From assembly GCA_045221575.1 (NCBI GenBank), contig JBGUWU010000037.1, positions 1-10,276 on the forward strand: a stretch of DNA of 10,276 nucleotides, in the 5' to 3' direction. The DNA is from Scybalousia_A sp045221575. GTDB lineage: Bacteria > Bacteroidota > Bacteroidia > Bacteroidales > P3. This document shows positions 1 through 6,894 of the stretch, in pieces. How positions within the stretch are numbered: the first letter of the stretch is position 1; each line of letters starts with the position of its first letter. The notes under the pieces are model-generated. The model searched no databases and was not told where the DNA came from. It worked only from the letters and a program-made list of their open reading frames with translations. Made by a program: the position numbers and the translations under genes.

Positions 1-1506
1 AGAGAACATTGCAGCTCTTGCTTGATTAACAGGAGAAGAGATATAGTTCCAACGTTCAGGTAATAGATATTGATAAACGGTGAAGAAAGATTTTTGAGTA
101 TAGAAAATATCAGAAGCAACATAGAAAATCTTATCATTACTTATCACAACGTTAGCACTATCTTCCAAAATAAGCATAGTACATGAAACATCTTCATCAA
201 CTTCTGCTTTGACGTTTTTTGCTATAACAACAAAATCTTCCATCGTTGGAGAATTGCCATCTTTCCAATTATTATCATCTGACCAAAGTCCTGAACTAAT
301 CATTGTTTTTACCTTAGGCAAACCAAAGTATGAACTTTCTAATACAAACTCTTCATTAGAATAAACCTTAATCTCTATTTCGTCCGCTCCTTTTGGGCTT
401 TTCAAAGGTACGCAATAAGAGTCAGACCTCAAAGTATCGTTCATAGCAAACAACTCTTTACCATTGCGGTACCAAGTATATAAGATATAGATATTTGAAC
501 GCTTCTTTGCAGAAAAACTGTATTGATAGTCAGTGTTTGAAAATACAGGGATATTATAAACAAACTCTTTATTAGGTCTATCATACGAAGGAATATGGTT
601 TTTGTTGTAATCCTTATGTTTTGAACAAGAACCCTCTAAAGGAATATGTATCGTTCCATGTTTTAATTTTGCAGTAGAAATATCTAAAAAGGCTTTATGT
701 TTTCCTTCTGCATTAGGAGCGTAATTAATAAATATATACTTTCCTTCTTGTTTATCTTTCAAAGAATGTTTAGAAATCGAGAACTGACTCTTGTCTGCAC
801 CGCTTATATTAAAGACAATGCTATCTCTTATGTTCTTGCTGTCTATTTTAATCCTTTGAACTTCGGGATAGATAAAAGGAATAGCAATATTATCAAAGAC
901 TATTTTTTCTACTTTTTTGTCTTCTCCCATCTCATTGATAAACGCACATACTTCAGCTTCAACACCAAAGAATTTATCATAGTTTGATTGAATGAATATG
1001 TTCCTAAACAATATCTGAGGGGAGTTATTTTTGTTACCATTGGTAGAAATCAACCAAGAGAGTTGAACAAAGTCTTTGTTTTCGCATTCTTCTGACAGTT
1101 TTATGTTAGAAAAATTTTGTTTATACCTTTTGTATTGAGAGTAGAAGACGATACTTTTTCCGTTTTCGTCTGTTACGTCTTTCCATTCTCCGTTAGCAGA
1201 CAATCTATATTGCAAACGTGATGACCATTGCACCTTTACTTTATTAGTAGTGGTGTTTTGCCAAGATAATCTGATGTTGTCTTGTTCTTTTGTTGAGATA
1301 TTAACAATTAATCTTCCTGTATTAGGAGAGTCTTTGTCTGCTTCAAAATATATAGCATCTTTATTTGCAGAATAGTTTCTTTTGTCAAAGTTTTTTATAT
1401 CTAAAGGAGTGTTCTTTAGATTATGAACAACATTTTGAGCAATAAGATTAGTAATACTCAAAAAAACAAAAACTAATATTAAAGATATTTTTCTTAAAAA
1501 CTCCAT
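1..1506 (-). CDS. Secreted multi-module protein, 3' end outside window (candidate type IX secretion substrate)
   Basis: An open frame of 502 codons without a stop runs from ATG at 1506 off the left edge, so the C-terminus is missing. Residues 1-24 form a signal peptide: charged MEFLRK, a hydrophobic core, and a likely cut after LIAQ. Residues about 216-292 resemble the Ig-like choice-of-anchor module of Bacteroidetes exported proteins, with ISGADKSQF at 234-242 and IPLEG at 288-292. Residues 404-421 carry the pattern SGxWsDxxNWxxGxxPT, followed by a stretch of short beta strands. WNYISSPV at 486-493 resembles the 'wHyISsPv' segment often found in large surface proteins of this phylum. Such proteins commonly end in a type IX sorting domain, but that part cannot be seen here. 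The start lies inside the end of the upstream gene (13 bp overlap), which suggests coupled translation. The specific function is unknown; adhesion or a cell-surface structural role is inference. Confidence 0.8.
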   Translation of the reverse strand, partial: MEFLRKISLILVFVFLSITNLIAQNVVHNLKNTPLDIKNFDKRNYSANKDAIYFEADKDSPNTGRLIVNISTKEQDNIRLSWQNTTTNKVKVQWSSRLQYRLSANGEWKDVTDENGKSIVFYSQYKRYKQNFSNIKLSEECENKDFVQLSWLISTNGNKNNSPQILFRNIFIQSNYDKFFGVEAEVCAFINEMGEDKKVEKIVFDNIAIPFIYPEVQRIKIDSKNIRDSIVFNISGADKSQFSISKHSLKDKQEGKYIFINYAPNAEGKHKAFLDISTAKLKHGTIHIPLEGSCSKHKDYNKNHIPSYDRPNKEFVYNIPVFSNTDYQYSFSAKKRSNIYILYTWYRNGKELFAMNDTLRSDSYCVPLKSPKGADEIEIKVYSNEEFVLESSYFGLPKVKTMISSGLWSDDNNWKDGNSPTMEDFVVIAKNVKAEVDEDVSCTMLILEDSANVVISNDKIFYVASDIFYTQKSFFTVYQYLLPERWNYISSPVNQARAAMFS

Positions 1507-2684
1507 TCTGATTTTATTTTATAGTTTTTTATATTGTAAATAGTGGTGGTCTCATTTTGCCACCCAAGATAGTTAGGAAGATGTCTAAAGTGATAGTGGT
1601 TTATCATTTCTTGCATATCCTTTATGTTAGGTTCTAAATACAGATTGTTTTTCTTTTCATTTAAAGCCTTAATGAAGTACATCATTATATCAAAGCCTAA
1701 AGCAGCATATATTTTGTCGGGCTCTGTTTTAAAGTGCTTGCGATACTCTTTCACAAAATCAACAAAGTTTGGATTAGTGTAGTCATTTAAGTAAGTAAGA
1801 GTAAAATGATAATCCAACTTCTCAAGCATAGTGTAATCAATGTTGTTGAAATCTAACCATTCAAACGGAGCGAAGAGAGTAATGTTATAGTTATTAAATC
1901 CAAAGAGTTTTTTTGTTAGAGTGTTAGCAAAGACTTTGTTTTCGTTAGGATCTATTTTTGTTATAAGATTGATGATAATATTCTTTACGTTAGGCTTTAG
2001 ATAGTTCTTTAACTTGGCTGCGTTCTTTTTGTAGTTGATTATCGTCCAAGAAGAAGTGTAAGATGTGATATTATTCTTATACCAATTGATTAATGAGTTA
2101 TCTTTTTTGTTGTCCTCATAAAGTATTATAACATTGGCGTTGCTATGTTTTGCTTGAATGTATTTCATTGTTGTTTGAGCAACGGAAATATCATCGGGTT
2201 GAATCTTGAAAACATATTCATTAGTTAGAATATCCTCATTGGGACTCATAGGATTGATAATCGGTATTTGATGTTCTTTTGAGAACTTAGATATTAAGTC
2301 AAAAGGATTCTTGAAAACTAATGGTACGATTAAGTTCATATCTTTCATCTCCTCTTGTGCTAATACCTCAGCAGTCTTTTTTACATCGTTTTCTCCTACA
2401 TCAAAAACAAAGAGAGTAATCTTATAGCCCTGTCTTTCTAATTTATCTAAGGCAATCCTTGCTCCCTCATAAAAAGAAATATAAGAAAAGCATCTATAGT
2501 TAGTGTTTCGTTTTTCTGCAATATTATATTGATTGAAAGACAATTCATCTATGTTGTCGTAATACAAAGGCAACAGCATAGCAACCTTTATCTCTTGCTT
2601 GCTTTGAGAATAAACATTATTCAAAGTCAAACAAAACAAAACCAATAACAATATCTTTAAACTTCTTCTCATTTTCCTAACCAT
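1494..2684 (-). CDS. Exported type 1 periplasmic-binding-protein-like protein (Leu/Ile/Val-binding fold)
   Basis: About 396 residues. A basic N-terminus and hydrophobic helix (LKILLLVLFCLTL) end at a signal peptidase I-like site near VYS|QS, with no lipobox cysteine. The mature part opens with IKVAMLLPLYYDN, then FYEGARIALDKLERQGYKI and the central region around LIVPLVFKNPF and IPIINPMSPNED. This is the pattern of the type 1 periplasmic binding fold found in amino-acid-binding proteins and receptor ectodomains. In Bacteroidetes this fold often follows LysM repeats in one protein; no LysM domain is present here. No permease or ATPase gene lies nearby, so a transport role is doubtful; sensing or cell-wall binding is possible. 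The longest frame starts at TTG 2690. I prefer ATG 2684; ATG 2672 is also possible, has AGGA just upstream, and still leaves a full signal peptide. A repeat copy ends 7 bp upstream of 2684. The stop overlaps the start of the next gene. Confidence 0.75.
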   Translation of the reverse strand: MVRKMRRSLKILLLVLFCLTLNNVYSQSKQEIKVAMLLPLYYDNIDELSFNQYNIAEKRNTNYRCFSYISFYEGARIALDKLERQGYKITLFVFDVGENDVKKTAEVLAQEEMKDMNLIVPLVFKNPFDLISKFSKEHQIPIINPMSPNEDILTNEYVFKIQPDDISVAQTTMKYIQAKHSNANVIILYEDNKKDNSLINWYKNNITSYTSSWTIINYKKNAAKLKNYLKPNVKNIIINLITKIDPNENKVFANTLTKKLFGFNNYNITLFAPFEWLDFNNIDYTMLEKLDYHFTLTYLNDYTNPNFVDFVKEYRKHFKTEPDKIYAALGFDIMMYFIKALNEKKNNLYLEPNIKDMQEMINHYHFRHLPNYLGWQNETTTIYNIKNYKIKSEWSF

Positions 2685-2691
2685 ATTCAAA

Positions 2692-2817
2692 TTAATTAGA
2701 AATTAGTAATTGCGGATTAATGCTTAACCCCTTTTGGTCGCTATACATAATTTCTCATTTCTTGCAGTAATTTGGCTGTCTTTTTCGAAGCCACCCCAAT
2801 TTCTAATTTCTAATTAA
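2692..2817. repeat. Dispersed intergenic repeat, copy A (rearranged)
   Basis: This fills nearly all of the gap between guaA and the binding-protein gene. The ends are inverted repeats of 21 bp with one mismatch, at 2692-2712 and 2797-2817. The left end contains AATTAGAAATTAGTAATTG. Inside, GCGGATTAATGCTTAA (2712-2727) matches copy B exactly in the plus orientation. The block ending GCCACCCCAATT (about 2763-2801) matches copies B and C but reads in the opposite orientation to copy B. The two modules are therefore inverted relative to each other compared with copies B and C. No coding potential or transposase is visible. It is MITE-like or REP-like in form. Confidence 0.8.
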
Positions 2818-2820
2818 AAA

Positions 2821-4347
2821 TTATTCCCATTCTATTGTTGCAGGTGGTTTGCTACTTATGTCATAGCAAACTCTATTTACACCTTTTACTTTGTTTATTA
2901 TCTCATTAGAAACTTTAGCAAGGAAATCATAAGGCAAGTGAGACCAATCGGCAGTCATACCATCAACACTCTCAACGGCTCTTAGAGCAACAACTCTCTC
3001 GTATGTTCTTTCATCACCCATGACTCCAACGCTTTGGATAGGAAGAAGTATTGCTCCTGCTTGCCAAACTTTGTCGTAAAGGTTATTACTTCTTAGTCCT
3101 TCAATGAATATGCTATCAACTTCTTGTAATATTCTTACCTTTTCTTCGGTTACATCTCCAAGTATTCTGATTGCTAAGCCAGGACCAGGGAAAGGGTGTC
3201 GGCCAAGCAACTCTTGTTTCAATCCAAGTTCTTTGCCCACTCTTCTAACCTCGTCTTTGAACAGAGAACGCAAAGGTTCAACAATCTTTAACTTCATATA
3301 GTCGGGCAGACCTCCAACATTATGATGCGATTTTATCGTTTGTGAAGGTCCTTTCACGCTGCTGCTTTCTATAACGTCAGGATATATTGTTCCTTGTGCT
3401 AACCATTTAACGTCAGAGATAGCATTTGCTTCAGCGTCAAAGACATCTATAAACTTAGCTCCTATCGCTTTACGTTTTTTCTCAGGCTCTGTAACGTCTT
3501 TCAAGACAGCGTAAAACTCTTTGCTTGCATCTACACCTTTAACGTTCAATCCCATATCTTTATACGATTCAAGCACAGACTCAAACTCGTTCTTTCTCAA
3601 TAGACCGTTATTTACGAAGATACAATGTAAGTTCTTTCCAATAGCTTTGTTTAATAACATAGCTGCAACAGAAGAATCTACTCCACCACTTAGACCTAAG
3701 ACAACCTTATCTTCACCAAGTTTTTCTTTAAGTTCTTTAACGGTGCTTTCCACAAAGTTCTTTGGTGTCCAAGAACAATCACATTTACATATTTTTTCAA
3801 CAAAGTTTCTTAAAAGAGTAAGTCCGTCTTCTGAATGATAAACTTCAGGGTGAAATTGTATTGCGTATGTGTCTTCACCTTCAATCTTATAGCCTGCATT
3901 ATCTACGTTTTCTGTTGAGCAGATGACCTTAAACTCTTTAGGAAGTTCTAATATTGTATCACCGTGCGACATCCACACTTGAGAATTTACTCTTACTCCC
4001 TGCATAAGCACGCAAGAGTTATCAACACTCTTTAAGTTTGCTCTACCATACTCTCTTATCTTACTTTTTTCTACCTTCCCTTCAGCACAATGTACCATAT
4101 ACTGAGCACCGTAGCAGATACCCAAAACAGGTAACTTGCCTTTGAAAAGAGATAGGTCTGTCTTTGGTGCATCTTTATCTGTTACTGAATAAGGACTACC
4201 TGAAAGAATGACACCTTTTACCTCATCTGTTATCTTAGGTATTTTATTATAAGGGTGTATCTCGCAATAAACATTAGCCTCTCTAACTTTGCGGGCAATC
4301 AATTGAGTATATTGACTACCATGATCTAAAATAAGTATGGTTTGCAT
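2821..4347 (-). CDS. guaA: GMP synthase (glutamine-hydrolysing)
   Basis: Cytoplasmic enzyme of purine synthesis that converts XMP, ATP and glutamine to GMP. From ATG 4347 it has 508 residues, the normal full length. The N-terminal class I glutamine amidotransferase domain has LDHGSQYTQLIARKVRE near the start, the nucleophile Cys78 in GICYGAQ, and His166/Glu168 in FHPEVYHSEDG completing the triad. The ATP pyrophosphatase domain has its PP-loop SGGVDSS at 220-226. The C-terminal dimerisation domain includes GRHPFPGPGLAIRILGD and ends in the hallmark DISSKPPATIEWE. A longer frame from TTG 4371 would add eight residues (MNKKNRNN), but the family starts close to the DHGSQ strand, so ATG 4347 is chosen. 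A Bacteroides-type -7 box lies 47 bp upstream. Downstream genes on the same strand may be co-transcribed. Nothing appears damaged. Confidence 0.97.
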   Translation of the reverse strand: MQTILILDHGSQYTQLIARKVREANVYCEIHPYNKIPKITDEVKGVILSGSPYSVTDKDAPKTDLSLFKGKLPVLGICYGAQYMVHCAEGKVEKSKIREYGRANLKSVDNSCVLMQGVRVNSQVWMSHGDTILELPKEFKVICSTENVDNAGYKIEGEDTYAIQFHPEVYHSEDGLTLLRNFVEKICKCDCSWTPKNFVESTVKELKEKLGEDKVVLGLSGGVDSSVAAMLLNKAIGKNLHCIFVNNGLLRKNEFESVLESYKDMGLNVKGVDASKEFYAVLKDVTEPEKKRKAIGAKFIDVFDAEANAISDVKWLAQGTIYPDVIESSSVKGPSQTIKSHHNVGGLPDYMKLKIVEPLRSLFKDEVRRVGKELGLKQELLGRHPFPGPGLAIRILGDVTEEKVRILQEVDSIFIEGLRSNNLYDKVWQAGAILLPIQSVGVMGDERTYERVVALRAVESVDGMTADWSHLPYDFLAKVSNEIINKVKGVNRVCYDISSKPPATIEWE

Positions 4348-4393
4348 ATTGTTTCTATTTTTTTTATTCAAAGATTTTCTTATAATTTAACCT

Positions 4394-4402
4394 GCAAAAT
4401 TA
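4394..4402 (-). promoter_or_regulatory. Candidate -7 box for guaA
   Basis: Read on the minus strand this is TAATTTTGC, a match to the Bacteroides -7 consensus TAnnTTTG. It lies about 47 bp before the guaA ATG at 4347. I do not see a clear TTTG -33 box at the usual 19-21 bp spacing. A 10-bp direct repeat (TTAATAAATA at 4400-4409 and 4418-4427) overlaps the box and continues upstream of it. Confidence 0.45.
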
Positions 4403-4425
4403 ATAAATAATTAGAAATTAATAAA

Positions 4426-4449
4426 TAGAAAAGAGAAATCTTTTTTCTA
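4426..4449. other. AT-rich imperfect inverted repeat beside repeat copy B
   Basis: TAGAAAAGA (4426-4434) faces TCTTTTTTCTA (4439-4449) across a GAAA loop, with a two-base bulge in the right arm. It sits upstream of the guaA promoter and touches the left end of repeat copy B. On the plus strand it would not terminate any gene in this window. It may be a worn repeat end or simply low-complexity AT sequence. Confidence 0.3.
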
Positions 4450-4588
4450 AATTAGTAATTAGAAATTAGTAATTGGGGTGGCTTCGAAGAAGACGGCCAA
4501 ATTGCTTCAAGTAATTAGCGGATTAATGCTTAAAAATCTTAGTTGCTATGCGCAATTTCTAATTACTAATTTCTCATTTCTAATTAAT
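4449..4588. repeat. Dispersed intergenic repeat, copy B
   Basis: This lies in the divergent gap between guaA and aroB. A perfect 19-bp inverted repeat is present: AAATTAGTAATTAGAAATT at 4449-4467 and its complement at 4554-4572. Partial copies of the same AT-rich unit extend the right end to about 4588. The core reads GGGGTGGCTTCGAAGAAGAC, then GGCCAAATTG, then a second module with GCGGATTAATGCTTAA and GTTGCTATGCGC. The reverse complement of copy C matches almost base for base, apart from a variable spacer after GCTTAA and a 14-bp block at the right end that copy C lacks. The right end stops 6 bp before the aroB -7 box. No gene is contained. Confidence 0.85.
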
Positions 4589-4594
4589 TTATAC

Positions 4595-4602
4595 TATTTT
4601 TG
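4595..4602 (+). promoter_or_regulatory. Candidate -7 box for aroB
   Basis: TATTTTTG followed by C matches TAnnTTTG. The aroB ATG (4615) begins 13 bp after the G of this box, so the transcript would have a leader of only a few bases. The -33 position would fall inside the right end of repeat copy B; only a weak TTTC (about 4570-4573) sits there. The box includes the in-frame TTG at 4600, which argues against that TTG being the start codon. Confidence 0.5.
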
Positions 4603-4614
4603 CAAAAAAAAGAT

Positions 4615-5622
4615 ATGATACCTATAACAGAATTACAGAATTATCTTGTCAATAACAATTTTTCACAGATATTTGTTCTGACTGATGAGAATACAGGCAA
4701 ATATTGTCTTCCGATATTATTAGAAAAAGTTGATGAAATATCGGATAGGCAAGCCACACTCTTAGAAATACCTTCATCAGAGGAGACTAAGACAATGGAA
4801 ACGGCAATAAATCTATGCAGTTCTTTGTTGGATAGCAAGGCTGACAGAAATTCTGTTATCATTTCCTTAGGTGGTGGTGTGGTAACCGATATGGGAGCAT
4901 TCGTAAGTTCCATTTATAAACGTGGAATCCAAAATATCAACGTTCCAACTTCGTTGCTTGCTATGATAGACGCCTCCATTGGATTCAAAACGGGCGTCAA
5001 TCTCCACGATGTCAAAAACGCTGTAGGCACATTCAATACAAATACGCTTAGTTTCTTGGATACGGATTTTTTGCAGACACTTCCCGAAGAAGAAATGCTG
5101 AACGGAGTGGCGGAAATGCTGAAAAACTTTCTTGTTATGGACGAGGATTTTCTAAGAGAGTTTATCTCCAAACAAGATTTTCAAACCATAGAAGACGAAT
5201 TCATTCTTCGCTGCATAAAACTGAAAGAAAACGTGGTCGCAAAAGACTTATATGACAGAAAAGAACGAAAGATTCTCAACTTCGGACACACTATTGGACA
5301 CGCATTAGAAAGCTTATATCTTTCACAAGGCAAGACTATATCCCATGGAAAGGCTGTCGCAATTGGAATGTTCTGTGCTTTGCTCCTAAGTGAAAAGAAA
5401 TACAATGTCTCTCACGAAACTTTTTTACCAATATATCAGTTTTTAAACAACCATTTTCCTATTCCTGAACTTAACAAAGAACTTTTTGAAAATCTTATAC
5501 CCTATCTTTACAATGACAAAAAGACCTTGAACTCTCAAATGAACTTTGTTCTACTTAAAGCTGTAGGCACTCCTCAGATAGATGTAAAAATAATGGAAGA
5601 AGAACTTCTATCTGTTTTCTAA
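4615..5622 (+). CDS. aroB: 3-dehydroquinate synthase
   Basis: Second step of the shikimate pathway: NAD-dependent cyclisation of DAHP to 3-dehydroquinate in the cytoplasm. 335 residues, slightly short for the family but complete. The NAD-binding segment is SLGGGVVTDMGAF (84-96), then YKRGI and VPTSLLAMIDASIGFKTGVN (110-129). Metal and active-site residues are in NGVAEMLK (Glu167, Lys170), FGHTIGHALE (His225, His229) and SHGKAVAIGM (His244). VTD in place of VGD is usual in Bacteroidetes. Two positions differ from the common form: GFKTG where most members have GGKTG, and MLKNF where KHG is common. Related sugar-phosphate cyclases are less likely because the KTGVN segment is dehydroquinate-synthase-like. 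ATG 4615 is chosen over TTG 4600, which lies inside the promoter box. The middle of the gene is richer in G+C than its neighbour downstream. A hairpin follows the stop. Confidence 0.9.
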   Translation: MIPITELQNYLVNNNFSQIFVLTDENTGKYCLPILLEKVDEISDRQATLLEIPSSEETKTMETAINLCSSLLDSKADRNSVIISLGGGVVTDMGAFVSSIYKRGIQNINVPTSLLAMIDASIGFKTGVNLHDVKNAVGTFNTNTLSFLDTDFLQTLPEEEMLNGVAEMLKNFLVMDEDFLREFISKQDFQTIEDEFILRCIKLKENVVAKDLYDRKERKILNFGHTIGHALESLYLSQGKTISHGKAVAIGMFCALLLSEKKYNVSHETFLPIYQFLNNHFPIPELNKELFENLIPYLYNDKKTLNSQMNFVLLKAVGTPQIDVKIMEEELLSVF

Positions 5623-5630
5623 TTATTAAC

Positions 5631-5657
5631 AAAGTTGATTAAAAAATCAAACTTTTT
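5631..5657 (+). terminator. Candidate intrinsic terminator after aroB
   Basis: AAAGTTGATT (5631-5640) pairs with AATCAAACTTT (5645-5655) across an AAAA loop, with one bulged base. The right arm runs into TTTTT, and further T-rich sequence follows. It begins 8 bp after the aroB stop and precedes the next promoter. The stem is AT-rich and therefore weak, so termination may be partial. Confidence 0.45.
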
Positions 5658-5664
5658 GTCGTTT

Positions 5665-5698
5665 TTTGTTTTAGAACAAAATATTTTTCTATCTTTGC
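5665..5698 (+). promoter_or_regulatory. Bacteroides-type promoter of the glycosyltransferase gene
   Basis: TTTG at 5665-5668 and TATCTTTGC at 5690-5698 are separated by 21 bp. This matches the Bacteroides primary sigma factor pattern (TTTG, 19-21 bp, TAnnTTTG). The start codon lies 17 bp after the -7 box. This is the clearest promoter in the window. Confidence 0.7.
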
Positions 5699-5715
5699 AA
5701 ATATAAATCGCTGTT

Positions 5716-6858
5716 ATGGTTTTTCTTATAATACATAATGAGTACCAACATAGAGGAGGTGAAGAGTCCGTTGTTGTTTTTCAAAAAAAATTGCTTGAAC
5801 AACATGGACATAAGGTTATACTCTACACTCGCAACTATCACGAATTAGGAGACAGTTCTTGGGGTAGAATAAAGAGTATTTTCACTTCTATCTATAATTC
5901 TAAGAGTATAAAAGATATAAAACGCATTGTCAGACAAGAAAAGCCGAATGTTGCAATAATACATAATGTTTTCTCAATTATTTCACCTGCAATCATACCT
6001 GTATTAAAGAAAATGGGTGTCAAGGTTTGGCAGATTGTGCATAATTATAGAATGTTCTGTCCTATAGGTATCTTCTTCCATAATGGAAAGATTTGTGAGC
6101 AGTGTCTAAAAACAGGAAGAGAGATACATTGTGCAAAAAATAACTGCACCAACAACCAAATTCAAAGTTTAGCATTTGCTTTTAAATTCTTTATAGTAAG
6201 AAAACTAAATTTTTATAAGGGAGTTGATAGATTTTATACTTTGTCTTATTTTCAAAAGAATAAGTTTATTGAGAATGGTTTTGAGGAAGCAAAAATTTAT
6301 TATTTGCCAAATACATTTGTACCTCAAGATTCTGTAATAGAACAAGAGGATAAGGATAAAAAATACATCGGTTTTGTAGGTAGATTAACAAAAGAGAAAG
6401 GTTTTTATGACTTTGTTGAATTGGCGAAACTTCTACCTGAATATCAATTTATTGTTGCAGGGGAGGTTACAGAAGAAGTTAAAAAACTAAAAATCTCTGA
6501 TAATTTGAAATTTGAAGGTTTCTTAGATAAAAAAGGAATGGAAAGGTTTTATAATAAGTGTCGTGTTATAATGTTTCTAAGCACTTGGTATGAAGGATTT
6601 CCAATGGTATTAGCAGAAAGTCTTTATTATAAAACACCTCTTGTTGTTAATAATCTATCTGTAATGGCTGAAGTTGTAGAAGACCGTAAAACAGGTTTTG
6701 TTTTAAAGGAAAAGAATTATGAAACCATAAAAGAAAACATAGTAAAGATATTTGAAGATGAGGTTTTATATTCTTCTATGAGGGAAAATTGCCAGCAAGA
6801 CTTCTATTCCAAATACAGTGTAGATAATTACTATAATAATCTTATGAAAAATTGTTAA
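5716..6858 (+). CDS. GT4-family glycosyltransferase (GT-B fold)
   Basis: 380 residues with no signal peptide or membrane helix, so it is probably cytosolic or peripheral to the inner membrane. It should move a sugar from a nucleotide donor to an acceptor such as a lipid-linked glycan. The N-terminal acceptor domain has NEYQHRGGEESVV (8-20) and IIHNVFSIISPAI. The C-terminal donor domain has FVGRLTKEKGF (220-230) and the E-x7-E pair in EGFPMVLAE (Glu293, Glu301). A cysteine-rich insert spans 115-144 (Cys115, 127, 130, 139, 144), beginning NYRMFCPIG. A subset of GT4 enzymes from polysaccharide clusters carries such an insert, which may bind metal. Its own promoter and the lack of neighbouring polysaccharide genes suggest a single-gene unit. 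Sugar and acceptor cannot be read from sequence. It is markedly more AT-rich than aroB next door. It starts at ATG 5716, the first residue of the conserved N-terminal strand. Confidence 0.88.
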   Translation: MVFLIIHNEYQHRGGEESVVVFQKKLLEQHGHKVILYTRNYHELGDSSWGRIKSIFTSIYNSKSIKDIKRIVRQEKPNVAIIHNVFSIISPAIIPVLKKMGVKVWQIVHNYRMFCPIGIFFHNGKICEQCLKTGREIHCAKNNCTNNQIQSLAFAFKFFIVRKLNFYKGVDRFYTLSYFQKNKFIENGFEEAKIYYLPNTFVPQDSVIEQEDKDKKYIGFVGRLTKEKGFYDFVELAKLLPEYQFIVAGEVTEEVKKLKISDNLKFEGFLDKKGMERFYNKCRVIMFLSTWYEGFPMVLAESLYYKTPLVVNNLSVMAEVVEDRKTGFVLKEKNYETIKENIVKIFEDEVLYSSMRENCQQDFYSKYSVDNYYNNLMKNC

Positions 6859-6894
6859 TTGTATTTAGCGATAACGAAAAGCCTTCTCTTAAGA

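Noticed and set aside
697..987. Plus-strand open frame of 96 codons
   Set aside because: It lies antisense within the secreted-protein gene, which has a signal peptide and recognisable modules. The plus-strand product has no motif and reads as low-complexity aromatic sequence.
2685..2690. TTG at 2690 as the start of the binding-protein gene
   Set aside because: An ATG lies two codons inside, and the signal peptide is complete from there. Bacteroidota mostly use ATG.
3104..3838. Plus-strand open frames opposite guaA
   Set aside because: They are shadows of a strongly conserved gene and have no start context or motifs.
4348..4371. Eight extra residues on GuaA from TTG 4371
   Set aside because: The family begins just before the DHGSQ strand. 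The extra residues (MNKKNRNN) have no counterpart and the start would be a rare TTG.
4449..4588. CRISPR array or origin of replication in the AT-rich repeat region
   Set aside because: The units are not regularly spaced with unique spacers. No DnaA-box cluster or replication gene is present.
4600..4614. TTG 4600 as the aroB start
   Set aside because: It lies inside the TAnnTTTG promoter box, so it would precede the transcription start. ATG 4615 is the better choice.
4641..5405. Minus-strand open frames opposite aroB
   Set aside because: They mirror the aroB coding sequence and have no recognisable product.
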